Assembly (NCBI RefSeq): GCF_015706575.1
Contig: NW_024037067.1
Location: 5,270,884 to 5,334,883, forward strand
Length of the DNA: 64,000 bases
Origin: Patiria miniata
Taxonomy: Eukaryota > Echinodermata > Asteroidea > Valvatida > Asterinidae
Reading direction: 5' to 3'
A program made the translations under genes and the position numbers. Below the pieces are notes generated by a model. It ran no database searches, was not told the DNA's origin, and saw only the letters and a list, made by a program, of their open reading frames with translations. Positions 12,715 through 22,690 of the stretch are shown one piece after another (position 1 is the stretch's first letter; each line of letters begins with the position of its first letter).

Positions 12715-12893
12715 AAGACCAAACTTCTTAAATCGAGGACCTGTTGATTTCACCTCGAGTTGGCACCTCGCATCATTAAGGGAAAACACTTGCTCCACAC
12801 ACTGAGCATTAAGCTTTTGAGGTAAATGGCTCTGTGCAGAAGACCGGGACTTTTTTGTTAGCAGTTCTCATGTTAAAGGCGACATTCTCACTA
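12715..12893. other. Spacer between two GAGGTCC-type tandem blocks
   Basis: Diverged sequence carrying the same short words (GAGGTAAA, GAAGACC, ACGAGGACC-like). It is probably decayed units of the neighbouring arrays. Confidence 0.4.
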
Positions 12894-13310
12894 CATGAGG
12901 TGACGAGGCTTATTGAAACGAGGACCTGCCAAGTAAGACCTGAAGGTAAAGACCCATTACAATAAGACTAGCATCGCACTTCATACATAATGGGACACCC
13001 TAAACAGGATCTGAGGACCAACTTGGACCTCATTACATGAGGAGACCAAGCTTCTTGAAACGAGGACCTGCTCAGTAGGACCTGGATGTTAGGACCAGCT
13101 AGGATAAGGCTAGTATTTTACTTCATAAATGGAGGAGCCCTATACAAGTACATGATCTTAGGACCAAGGACCTCACAACATGAGGAGACCAAGCTTCTTG
13201 AAACGAGGACCTGCTGAATAGGACCTGGATGTTAAGACCCGGTACAATAAGGCTAGTATCTCAAATCATAAATGGAGAAGGCATATTGTACATGATCATA
13301 GTACCGAGAA
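12894..13310. repeat. Three tandem copies of a ~142-bp repeat
   Basis: Units begin CATGAGGnGACnAnGCTT at 12894, 13036 and 13179 and share TTGAAACGAGGACCTGC and AATAAGGCTAGTAT-like words. Units 2 and 3 are closest to each other. The array lies a few hundred bp beyond the stop codon of the minus-strand GPCR, in its 3' flank or untranslated region. Confidence 0.8.
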
Positions 13311-13647
13311 CACATTTAAAGCTATCTCTAGATTTGAACTTATTACTGCACAAACGTTGGACGTCAAGTTTATAGTGTCCGGCTATAAGAAATGTACCAC
13401 ATCACCTTATTATTGATGTAAGGAACACATCTTCCAGAAGTAAGTATCTTGTGTCCTTTGGGTGCTGCAGACATCAGTCTAGTGTGCTGGTAGATGTTCT
13501 GCGTAGGGTCTAGGAATCACAGAACCTCGGGCTATAAGCTCTCTCGGTGCTTGAAATGTTTGAAGTTGTTTTGAATGTTGAGTCATACGACCGTTGACAC
13601 TACTACTACTGCACCACATTGTGAGAGACTGCATCCACAGTCAGCAA
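13311..13647. other. 3' flank / probable 3' UTR of the minus-strand GPCR
   Basis: Unique-looking sequence directly downstream of the stop codon. No AATAAA (TTTATT on the plus strand) was found here; a TATAAA variant lies at 13369-13374. Confidence 0.4.
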
Positions 13648-14362
13648 TTAAGCCCTTGTTAGGACAGACGTGAAGGACCGCTGGTTTCCTGACGTCGCAG
13701 AGATCCTGGCGCTCTCATCCAGACCTCCCGCGATCTCCTTGAATCCCACCTCGATAGGCGTGAAGATCTTCTTGCGGCACGTTATCTTGCTCAAACACGA
13801 GCAGGACTTCCTCAGGTTTGCCCTGAAATTCTGGCTGAAGAAGGAGTACAGCAGCGGATTGAGACAGGAATTGATATATATCGCCAGTCGGCAGAAGATG
13901 CCCATATAGAACAGCACAGTGTCGCTCGGGGCGACGGACGGCGTGCAGAGGAGGTACATGAAGATGTGCCAGGGCAACATGCACACGGCGAAGGCGATGA
14001 CTAGGACGTGAACCATGCGCGCCACCTTACGGCGCGAGGTCTGCTGGCGTTGGAGCCCGGCCGCCAGGGCCGATTCCCCGCTCTCGGACCTGGTGAACTG
14101 GGCGCTGCGTTGGAGGGTCCGGGCCATGCGGAGGTAGCACACGGACACCACGATCGCCGGGATGCAGTAGAAGAAGGCGAAGTTGCTGCCTTTGAAGGCT
14201 CGCATGGCCTCGTAGTTGGGCCAGTACTCCAAGCAGACGGTGGTATGCTGCTGGGGCGTCATGGGGACGGTATAGGCATCTGCAACCACAGCAGCCGGCG
14301 ATTGACTTGCCAGAGCCACCACCCAAATCACCAGAATCATCACAACAGCGTGTGCCTTGCTT
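13648..14362 (-). CDS. Class A peptide-type GPCR, exon 2 (TM4 to C-terminus)
   Basis: The exon starts after an acceptor reading CACTACAG at 14363-14370, completes a split arginine codon (residue 183) and ends at TAA (13648-13650). In the spliced 420-aa protein it gives TM4, extracellular loop 2 with the conserved cysteine (C226 in TVCLEYWPNY), TM5, a loop with SRRKVARM before TM6, TM6 with CMLP (C310, P313; the usual tryptophan of CWxP is methionine), TM7 with NSCLNPLLY (N351-Y355), and helix 8 followed by cysteines 370 and 372, likely palmitoylation sites. Loop 2 and TM7 recall galanin/allatostatin-A receptors, while TM6 and the NRYNAVMRPV region also recall bombesin/CCHamide receptors. I cannot choose the ligand class; a neuropeptide receptor at the plasma membrane signalling through G proteins is the safe call. 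Confidence 0.95.
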
Positions 14363-14725
14363 CTGTAGTGAACAGATCAGACAACAACAATATCCTTGTT
14401 ATGCAAACATTCATAATTAGTAATCCTTCCATAACTTTTACTCTCACGCAACTCAAAAACTACCCATTACAAACATAGCCCTTATTCTGAATCCTGGCAA
14501 CTCCAAATGTATTTTATTTAACGAACCGGACTTCTTAACCATGTTTCGTTGTACAGAGAACAACCACGGTGAAGGGAAGATGGACACGGATTTCCGTTGT
14601 ATTACGAAATTTCAAAGACCGCGCCGCGGCTCAAAAAATTAGCTTCAACAACTCTCTTCATAATTGTTTTTTTTGGTACCCACTGCTATATTCGGACCAG
14701 CCATAAGCGCCAGTCGACCCCAGCA

Positions 14726-14865
14726 AGCTCAGTGGTCGTGTATAAAGACGTCTGCACTAGTAAGCAGGATTTGTGGGTCCGAACCCCACCCGAGTGAGCT
14801 TGCGAACGTTTTTTCGCAAGTCCTCGGAAAACACTGAGTATACAGTGTTGAATAAAAATACGTCG
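14726..14865 (+). mobile_element. tRNA-derived SINE, family 2, copy 1
   Basis: The head resembles a tRNA gene: AAGCTCAGTGGTCGTG (A-box region), then GTGGGTCCGAACCCCACCC (B box and T arm), then GAGTGAGCTTGCG. A second copy lies on the opposite strand at 57155-57275. The fold is not a functional tRNA because the anticodon stem does not pair. The 3' limit is approximate. Confidence 0.6.
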
Positions 14866-15343
14866 GTTAAGGGGGCCGGGAGGGAATTAAGTTAACATTC
14901 ACCCGACGCAAACTCCATTTTATAAATAGTTTGATTGTATTTGTATTAGACAGAGGACGAGCTATGTCGGTGTCCTGAGAAGAGATGCCGGGGCGGAGAC
15001 CACAACAGAGTTGGCTGCCTGCATAAAGGATAGGGAAGATTGGAGACGCCGAAGGGGATCCCGCCTGCGGGCGACATGATATTAGTGGCAGTGACGCATC
15101 AACAATCTCATGTGCATGTTAGGGTAAAACTGAAAATTTTGAAGGCATGTTTGATTTAAAGGCAGAATTTTCTGTTTACTTTGGCTCAGCATCACTGGGT
15201 AGGAAAGACAAGCACAGGGAGAGGACGTATAAGGAGATGAAAGGCTTGATACCAGAGAAGGGATGTCACATCACAGCTGCCTGGACTGAGCACCTATGTT
15301 CATCGCGATTATCACGCGCGTTGACGATGCAGTTCTAGCACAA

Positions 15344-15840
15344 TAAAGGGAGAGTAGATCATTTGCAGCTATCCAAAAAGTAACTGTCGAAGTTGTTGTT
15401 GAAAAACTTAGTTGGTTTAAAGATAGTAATGGCACTAGACTCCCTGTGAATTGTTCTTCTGGTATGCTGTCGTCAAGTGACGCATTTTGGGGAATTTCCG
15501 TTTGTAGTTGATTTGTAATTCGGCGAATCCGTGAGTGGGTACGGGCAAGCATTGACACGACGCAACGCTATTATTCGTCAGTTCAGTGCGTGACATCGCG
15601 TAGCTGCAATCGGCTGAGTGAGAACGTGTCCCGGACGCTGATTTCGGGCGCAATTTTCAAAACATGACTCGGCAACTTTTAAATTTAAACCGAGATCCTA
15701 GAATATTGTTTTCTCGGAATATACACCATTCACAGAGCTGAAAGTTCATCAGATTAGTTAAGCACCAGTCTGTAGATTTTGAGCACTTTTCTTGCTTCAA
15801 ACGAAGAAAATGATGACAATGATCTACCCAATACCTTTAA
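15344..15840 (+). mobile_element. MITE family A, copy 1
   Basis: It starts AAAGGGAGAGTAGATCATT and ends GATCTACCCAATACCTTTAA, an imperfect inverted pair. The interior matches the 48519 copy: CAGCTATCCAAAAA, CTCCCTGTGAA, GACATCGCGT, CTGAGTGAGAA, AAAACATGACT, GATCCTAGAAT and TTTTGAGCACTTTT in order. Lies in the GPCR intron. No coding capacity. Confidence 0.85.
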
Positions 15841-16982
15841 TATATTGCATGCATCCTTGGGTGTGTTTTTTTTATCCAACCCGATTCGATTCATGTCCTG
15901 CCCGATGCCCAGAGAGGGATCACAACTATCTCCCTGCATGCCTATGGGAAATTTTACCGCAAGTATTGATCAAGAGGCGGCTCTTACTACATTGAGAATC
16001 CTGGATATAGAAATGCAACACTCACACGTGGTCAATCAAGCCACAAATGCTTCCGATTTTTTACAACTACGTGTATGCCATCTGTGGTCCCGCGTGGTTT
16101 GAGATATAGGCCTATACCCCTGAAGACGATCAGAGAATTACTTTCTGAAACGTTGAGTATCGGGTAGACGTTTCCCGAATTGATCTCCCTTTGTACAATT
16201 TCCGTGCTTTTATTGGAATAATTCTGAAGTTTCGGAAAATATAGGTTAGCTAGACTGTAAATGCTTATTAATTAATTAATAAATAATTTATTGTATTTTT
16301 CCGGCCGAAATTGGCGGGCGTCAGTAAGAAAGGCCTATACAGATGTTGAGTTTTTTTTTAATGTGGATAAGCAGTATTCTTGAACACAATTTTATTTCCA
16401 TTGACCTAACCAGAGTTTCTGTTGATTTTCAAGTGACGTGGTTACTCGCTCTGAAATGCATTATAAGAGCATGATAAACAGCTTCTTTTTCTTTCTTTTT
16501 TCATAGAAAAAAAAATGGTTTTCATGTAGTATATATGGACATTTGGCAATTACTTTTCAAGACATCTTTTATGAAAGGAATAGAAGATTGTTTAGGTCGT
16601 GCTTTTTGCTTCCCAACAATCTTGTAACAATTGTAAGTTTTCTTTGTATCTTGGCTGGTCAGAGATTGCGAGCCCAGAGTCCTCTGAATGACCGAATGTC
16701 GCTTGTGAGCCGGGCAGTTTTATCGTATAGGATTACCCCATAACGCCAACGAATGGGCTAAGTCCGGCCCATTGGGTGTAGACCAGATGCATGAAAATAC
16801 TTCCAGTGAATAGCCGTTCTGAATCAATCGAATACATTTTTGGGCCCTCTGGGAATACCTTTACTACGCTAGCTTCAGTAGCTTGTCTTGTTTTAAAGGG
16901 GGGGGGGTATATTGAGGGTGGCCTCTTGGACCTTAAAGAGGAAACACAGATTTCGAGATTTTACAGATAGGTCATGATATCT

Positions 16983-17153
16983 GAATACTTCCATCATGGC
17001 AAGATTTCAGAAGCACGTATGAGCAAGTTCGATGACCGATTGAATACTTCCATGGCAAGATTTCAGAAGCACGTATGAGCAAGTTTCATGACCGATTGAA
17101 TACTCCCATGGCAAGATTTCAGAAGCACGTATGAGCAAGTTTGATGACCGATT
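16983..17153. repeat. Three tandem copies of a 56-59 bp unit
   Basis: Units 16983-17041 (59 bp), 17042-17097 (56 bp) and 17098-17153 (56 bp) share CATGGCAAGATTTCAGAAGC and GTATGAGCAAGTT. The first has a 3-bp extra CAT. Few mismatches, so a recent expansion. Intronic. Confidence 0.95.
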
Positions 17154-17438
17154 GCGATCCATCGGTGGCGCCTCACATTACTGAAATGAATGTTAGGCAT
17201 TTCCGGACTCGGTCAGTTCAGGCTTCATGTTACGGCGAGAATGACATGTTCTTTTTTTTTTTTTGTATGATACAGAATACAACACAAGCTCGTAATGTTT
17301 GTCGGACGAGAGCCGCAAAGTACTTGGGGGAGTCATTGAGGGTCCTTGGCGCTGGCTTACTTGGTGTTTTCGATTACGCAGCTGGTTTTCTGGGACATTC
17401 TTGTTGACCTGTATTGAAACCCACTTGAAAAACATGTA

Positions 17439-17838
17439 CAAGTGGTGCAAAAAGAAGGAAACCCACTTTTGACAGCAATTTTCACCTACTTGTTAAGCAT
17501 ATTTCAAAAGTTCAATTTAATGGTATTAAATTGTTGATCTTTAAACAAAATTGACGAAAAAATTATTGCAAATGCATATTTTGTCTCTGAGATATGGTAG
17601 ATATGGTGTGTCAAACCTGTTTGTCCACGGACGACTTTATTCCATCCGCTTGACTGAGCTCCAAAATTAGCATAATAATACTATTCTTGCGATTTTTGTT
17701 AAAGATTTTTTTTTTCACCATGTATGTTTGAAGAGCTATACTTCACTACATTATAAAAAAAAAACCATTTCAAATGAGTTCAGTAAGTGGGTAAAAATTC
17801 CTGTCAAAAGTGGGTTTCCTTCTTTTTGTACCACCCTG
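17439..17838. mobile_element. MITE with ~55-bp TIRs and TA flanks (GGTGGTAC end type)
   Basis: The left arm CAAGTGGTGCAAAAAGAAGG is answered by a right arm whose reverse complement reads CAGGGTGGTACAAAAAGAAG. Both arms continue with the block GAAACCCACTTTTGACAG. TA lies immediately outside both ends. The ~290-bp interior is AT-rich and non-coding. Confidence 0.85.
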
Positions 17839-18084
17839 TATTTCCTTCTTTAGCTTCTGACACGATATTTTCTTCTTGTCTCCTCCCCCCCCCCAAAAAA
17901 AAAAATTATCAAAAGACTTGCGAAGCTTGATTCATGTACAGCATTGTATGGCACTGGTTATGCACAGCACTGAACCCTCCGTGATTATTAAAATGACGTC
18001 GGTGAAAAGCCAAAACTAAATTTCAAATATTTGACCTTGGCGAAGAATTCAATCGCAAGTCTGAGTTCTCATGCATGTCGTTTT

Positions 18085-18409
18085 CAAGGGCGGATCCAGA
18101 ACACAATTTTTGGGGGGCCAAAAAAAATTTGGTCCCCCCAAAAAGTGGGTCCCCAAAAAAATACGGCGTGGGGTTCGGGGCCCGCTTAAGGGCCCCGAAA
18201 TTTTTTTGGATTCTAGATGCTCTGTGGTGCGATCTGAGGCAATTTCTGACCACTTTAACCAATGTTTTTTTGAGGAAAAGATGGTGGTGTACTCATTGCC
18301 TGCCTTTATTGCGATGTCACATAAAAAAAGAAAAAAATTGGTTTCGTTTTTTTGGGGGGGGGGCCATGGCCCCCTTTGGCCCCCCCCCCCCCCCCTGGAT
18401 CCGCCCTTG
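18085..18409. mobile_element. Short element with perfect CAAGGGCGGATCCAG inverted ends
   Basis: 15-bp exact inverted ends lie at 18085-18099 and 18395-18409. The interior has G- and C-homopolymer patches and the block GGATTCTAGATGCTCTGTGG, which recurs at 58622-58745 without the ends. Open frames across it arise from the mirror-like G/C composition and are not genes. Confidence 0.8.
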
Positions 18410-19731
18410 GTCGTTTTACGTATTGCAATTTTGTTTCTGTTATCATCCATATAGCAGCATTTCCTCAATTTGCAACCCGTCTATATCGTTCCAAGTAAGA
18501 ACGAATTGGATTTTGTTGCCGTTGTTATTCGGATCTGTTTTGTGACGTCTGTTCGTGTGGTTGTTTTTTTTTTCAACTCCAATTTTCTTTCGATCTAATC
18601 GAGACTATCCCACGATTAATCTATACCCACTCCTGTTTACGTGAATCTACGGACCTGCTTCAAGCCAAAAACACGTATGCGGACCCAATCGAACTTGTCG
18701 TGAGTCAAAATCCTTACACAAACACCATTTTCCCTCGAAGATAACAATCTGTGTTTCCTTCATTAAAAAACACCGAAATTCTTAAGATTGCCTTTGTTTC
18801 GAATAATATATTAATGTATTGTTAACCGACAATATATTCGGTTGTCGTAACTATTTTCGGGATAATAGCTTTGACTGAAAATTCAAGGGCTAAAATGCAC
18901 AGGGTGCACCTTTAAATTAGAAGGATAAAAGCAACTCGATGCCCCCGGATGGAATCTTGGTACGAGGGGAACATGCACTACTGACGCAACGGGTCTAATT
19001 TAGAGGTGGAAGCACTTTTGCGTGTTACTATCAATCCCGCAAGATAAATAGTACTTCGGCAATGCAGCAAAGTCAACGTAACAAACAGGTATCAAAATAC
19101 GCTCGACCAAGTTGGGCATGAAATTGTCACGTAGGCCTACGTTAGCCAGTGCTTGTTTGTTTGTTCGTTTGTTTATTTGTTTGTTGTTGTTTTTTGTACT
19201 TCACCTAATTTTAACCACGCATGCTTCCATTCCAAAATTGAAACTTGGCGCGTTTAAAGTTGGTGTATACTTCTTTTTGGGTGTGGCATCTTCAAAAAAT
19301 AGATTTTCAAATTGAATTGATATTTTTTTTGGCAATACATTAGTTATGGGCTTTCCAATGAGACATCGAACGAAAAACATTGGCCCATGACAAGTGATCA
19401 ACAAATTAATTTCAACTTGTGAATTAAGAGCGGAACGCTCCTAATTCGTTCTGAATATAGTGTGCGTAATTTCTGAACTGGATCGCGCTACTTAAAACCA
19501 ATTTTTAAAACTGTATAAAGGCCTGCAAAAACAAACAACCATATGTATTTGTTACAGGACATTATATTCCTTTAAATTTCGTTCGGAAAAGAAAATCGAA
19601 ATTTAAAAAAACAGGTATAGGCCTATACCAACTTAAAAACCCTGACTTTTGGTGTTGGTCTTTTGTGGGTATAATGTGATACCTCCCTCACTTTTAAAGC
19701 AAATGAACTAATCTTGTTATACTTGGAACGT

Positions 19732-20569
19732 TAAAAAGGCATATAGCCTCATTTGCCTTTCATGCTATTTTGTTCGTTTCCAATAATAACACCACTCAAA
19801 AATCCAACGAAGAATGTTCAGAACCTAAACCTGTTGAAGTTCCAGCTTAGTCGGCATTACACTTCTTCGAGAAAACAGTGAAAAACATGCACAAACTGTT
19901 GATCACGAAACATGATTTTGTCCCTATAGCACTCTTTATTTCCAAATATCAGTCAGTGATCGTTGGAAACCACCTACATTTCGTGATTTCTTCTAAATGA
20001 CAGCAAGCCAGACGGAATAATTCCACGGTGTGTTTAGTACCAGTACGATCTTTAATCCAAGTATAAGCTTTTTTGATAATTCGGTAGGTTACTTTTGGGA
20101 TGAATGCAAATGATCCTATACAGGCTGGTCCCGAAAAAAAATTAAAAACACGGAACCTCATACTTCCACTACCCTGAGACTCAGACCACATGGAGAATCT
20201 TTTTAGAAGAAAAATGAAACCGAGATCGCCCGATTCGGTCCAGTAGTTTTTTGCTGCAGAGCCTTTTTTGTGTGAAGGATACTTCTTTCATGTGGGTATT
20301 ATTAGATAACAATCCCCCTATGAATTACATTCAATGTAAGTCAAATTCCCGGGTGCGGTGTAGTGATTCATCGGGACAAATTATGACCCCACCTTGCTTC
20401 ACAAAATAGGCTTTAGAACAAAAACTACCGGACCGAATCGGGCGATCTTGGTTTCGTTTCTCTTCTAAAAAGATTCTTCATGCATTGGTAGCTCTGGTTT
20501 GAGTCTCAGTGTAGAAAGTAGGAGGTAGGAGGTTCCGTTTTTGGGGACCACCCTATATAAGCCTTTAAA
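19732..20569 (+). mobile_element. MITE family B, copy 1, interrupted by a long-TIR MITE
   Basis: The left end AAAAAGGCATATAGCCTCAT and the right end ATGATCCTATA...AGCCTTTAAAA form an inverted pair once the insert at 20121-20554 is removed. Internal landmarks shared with copies at 24347 and 51055: ATAACACCACTCAAA, ACAGCAAGCCAGACGG, TTTAATCCAAGTA. It ends about 20 bp from the GPCR exon 1 donor. Confidence 0.75.
20121..20554. mobile_element. MITE with ~140-bp TIRs (CAGGCTGGTCCC end), inserted in family B
   Basis: Long imperfect inverted arms share the blocks GAATCTTTTTAGAAGA, GATCGCCCGATTCGGTCC and the GTAGTTTTT word. The outer ends are CAGGCTGGTCCC and GGGGACCACCCT. The ~150-bp centre is unique. 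Its ends resemble those of the 17439 element, so the two may use the same transposase. Confidence 0.85.
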
Positions 20570-20591
20570 ATGTGTGAGCTTTAATTGTTAC

Positions 20592-21139
20592 CTGTTGCTT
20601 CGGCAGCTGACTGGGCGCATGACGGCATTGTACCGGTTGACTGCCAGGGCCACCAGACTCAATATGCTGACCGTCATATTCACGTACACCAAGTAGATGC
20701 TGAGCTTGCACATGACCGGGCCCAGGTGCCACATGGTCCTGGACGACAAGAAGTACGAGTTCAACTTGATGGGCACATTGAACAGCAAAAAGGCAAAGTC
20801 CACCACGGCCAGATTCAGCAGGAATATGTTGATGTTGGACTTGCAGGTCCCTTTGCGCGCCAACACGAAGATGACAACGGCGTTGGCCGGCATGCCGATG
20901 AGAAGCACGGCGGAGAACAGCACGATGGGGACCCAGACGTCCATCCCCTGCTGTTGAAACATGCCGCCGTGGTTGAGGTAGTAGATCGACGAGTAAGCGG
21001 AGTACGAACTACTGTAGTCGGCGTCTCCTACTGACATACTGGAGTTGAGCGAACCGTTGCCTGCCTCTGTCTCCACTTTCCCAGCGGACACCGTGGCCAG
21101 AAGCCCCGCGACCTCTGCCGCACTTGGCAGCGTCATCAT
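20592..21139 (-). CDS. Class A peptide-type GPCR, exon 1 (N-terminus to TM3/NRY)
   Basis: Starts at tandem ATG codons (21139 and 21136) and runs 182 codons plus two bases to the donor at 20591/20590. The extracellular N-terminus of about 66 residues has sequons N28-G-S and N32-S-S and a Ser/Tyr-rich stretch, without an obvious cleavable signal. TM1 carries N86. TM2 reads LLNLAVVDF with the conserved aspartate D114. W137 lies in loop 1, C144 is the disulfide cysteine at the top of TM3, and NRY at 168-170 replaces DRY, followed by NAVMRPV. Exon 2 at 13648-14362 supplies the rest; the phases match exactly to give 420 aa. A neuropeptide receptor is the likely role. The subfamily (galanin/allatostatin-A versus bombesin/CCHamide type) is unresolved. 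Further 5' untranslated exons cannot be excluded. Confidence 0.95.
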
Positions 21140-21883
21140 CTCCGGGCAGTATCTATATCGGATGCCTCCCGGCCCCCAAAAAGAGGGAGTTCGTATCGCG
21201 GCGTCCTCAAAGCAACTCCCAGAGTGGCTCTTGCCTCTTCTGAAATAAAAATGAAGTGAACATAGGGTATTGTTCTTGAAATTATTCAGTAGGTGTCACC
21301 GCACGTCGCCTCCGTTTACCATACGCAGAATTCCTAATTTGCTACAATACATTGATAGCGTAAAAAAAAACAAGTCAATACGTGACGTCACCTCGCGCGC
21401 TGGAGTCCTCGACTCCTTCGTGGGGGTTAGACCCTGTGACATTTTGTGCCTGTTATATTGTTTTTATCAACCTGTTGAAAAACACACAAAAGGAAATGAC
21501 ATTTAAACAAAAACAAAAACGTACTCCCATTGGTGGCATACCAATTTCCAGCATAACTTTTACAAAAAAAAGACCAAACAAAAGGTGACCAAATACTTAA
21601 CATTATAAATAACACGTGTGCTGCGGCAATTTTTGAGACGACTAATGTAGGCGTTCTTATATCAGTATTTCCAAGCGCGAAGCTAAATGGAACTTTTATA
21701 TCCTGTCTTGCTAGGATACTGTAGTTTCATTGGTCTAGAACGGACACGTGTCCGGTCTATAAAAAAAAATGTTCACTTCATACACCGCGTTGCATAATTG
21801 CGGGCGCGTAAAGAGTGTCTGAAACTAGTGAAAGAGTGAAGAAAAAAATGTAATGTTGTAGTCACGTGTTTATCACAAACCGC
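21140..21883. other. 5' flank of the minus-strand GPCR
   Basis: Probable 5' UTR and promoter region. No TATA box at a convincing distance and no upstream coding exon recognised. Confidence 0.4.
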
Positions 21884-22104
21884 TATCCGGTTCGTTAGTG
21901 TGACGTCATCTCAACTTAACCACGCGTACCTCATACGATGTAGCATAGCACGAATTGAGCCGGAAGTTAACGCAACTCTAGTGTTTAGCCAATGGACGCT
22001 AGTAATCAGTGGTGCGCGCGAGTGTATGACGCTTTTACTCAAAGATATAGAACTTAAACTTATTTTAAGTTCTATATCTATGTTTCTTACTAACGAACCG
22101 GATA
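21884..22104 (+). mobile_element. MITE family G, copy 2, with a 47-bp micro-insert
   Basis: It runs from TATCCGGTTCGTTAGTG to ACTAACGAACCGGATA and holds the G landmarks TGACGTCAT, GAGCCGGAAGTTAACG and TTTAGCCAATGGACGCTAGT. Near its right end a 47-bp palindromic insert is flanked by TTACT direct repeats. Confidence 0.85.
22035..22081. mobile_element. 47-bp foldback micro-insert with 5-bp target duplication (approximate ends)
   Basis: Between two TTACT words lies a sequence whose core AGATATAGAACTTAAA is followed after five bases by its exact reverse complement. The outer ends CAAAG and GTTTC are imperfectly inverted. This looks like a complete miniature insertion rather than part of the G family, because the G copy at 25714 lacks it. 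Confidence 0.7.
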
Positions 22105-22231
22105 CACTGACGCACCACTGATTTGGCTAAACACTCAAGTTGCGTTAACTCCCGACTCCATTCGTGCTATGCGACACAGTTGGAAGTACGCATGGTTAAG
22201 TTAAAATGACGTCGCCCTAACGAACCGGATA
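22105..22231 (-). mobile_element. MITE family G, copy 3 (reverse, end-truncated)
   Basis: The reverse complement of family G from the CACCACTGATT word through GTTGCGTTAACT, TTCGTGCTATGC and AAAATGACGTCG to CTAACGAACCGGATA. It abuts copy 2 head to head and lacks its own outer end on the left, so the pair forms a ~350-bp near-palindrome. Confidence 0.75.
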
Positions 22232-22285
22232 CATCTTGGTCCAGGCGTTCGTCATTATTCGTCCGTGCGCGGTAAACGATCGGCT

Positions 22286-22690
22286 ACTATTTTATGCAAA
22301 TCATCTAGATCCAGACGAACGCCTTGGTCCAATCGTCCATGTGAGGTTTTGGGGTGGTGCTCATTATGCTAATAGCCTAAGCTGACCTTAAACGTCGTTT
22401 TCTTATTGGCCGATCGTTGCGTAGAAACTTGCTTATGATTATGGTTAGCGAGGGGTACTGGCGAGACATGCGCTACTGTACATAATACATACACACACGT
22501 TGCGTCTAGAATACCAAGGTTTGATTGGACACTCCACATAATTAGCCCCGCCTATACACTTACCTGTATTCGCATATGAGGTCGTGTGCTGGAAATCTAG
22601 CGCAAAATAAAGAAAAACACAAGCTTTCGCGGACGATTGGACCACGGCGTTCGATCGGATCCAAATGATTTGCATAAGATAGTGACCGCA
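22286..22690. repeat. Inverted pair of ~65-bp blocks around a 260-bp spacer
   Basis: 22286-22350 and 22612-22690 are about 85% identical in inverted orientation, sharing TTATGCAAATCAT, CGAACGCC and TGGTCCAATCGTCC. Each copy includes the octamer ATGCAAAT. Likely termini of a further inverted-repeat element; its outer limits are unclear. Confidence 0.6.

Larger units (their letters stand above)
14363..20591 (-). other. Intron of the class A GPCR (phase 2, ~6.2 kb)
   Basis: The donor AACAG|GTAACA lies at the low-coordinate end of exon 1 and the acceptor CACTACAG at the high end of exon 2. Joining leaves AG plus A, an arginine codon, and restores one continuous frame. The position directly after the DRY-equivalent is shared by several peptide GPCR genes. 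The intron is full of transposable elements; one of them ends about 20 bp from the donor. The stretches between elements (14880-15343, 15841-16982, 18410-19731) show nothing recognisable. Confidence 0.9.

Noticed and set aside
16110-16170. CCTGAAGACGATCAG hairpin followed by CTGAAACGTTG, similar to tails of Penelope-like retroelements
   Set aside because: No reverse transcriptase or GIY-YIG sequence nearby and no second copy in the window; the resemblance is too short to call.
18049-18545. Overlapping open frames of 127-156 codons on both strands
   Set aside because: They are produced by the G/C homopolymers and inverted ends of the repeat at 18085-18409.
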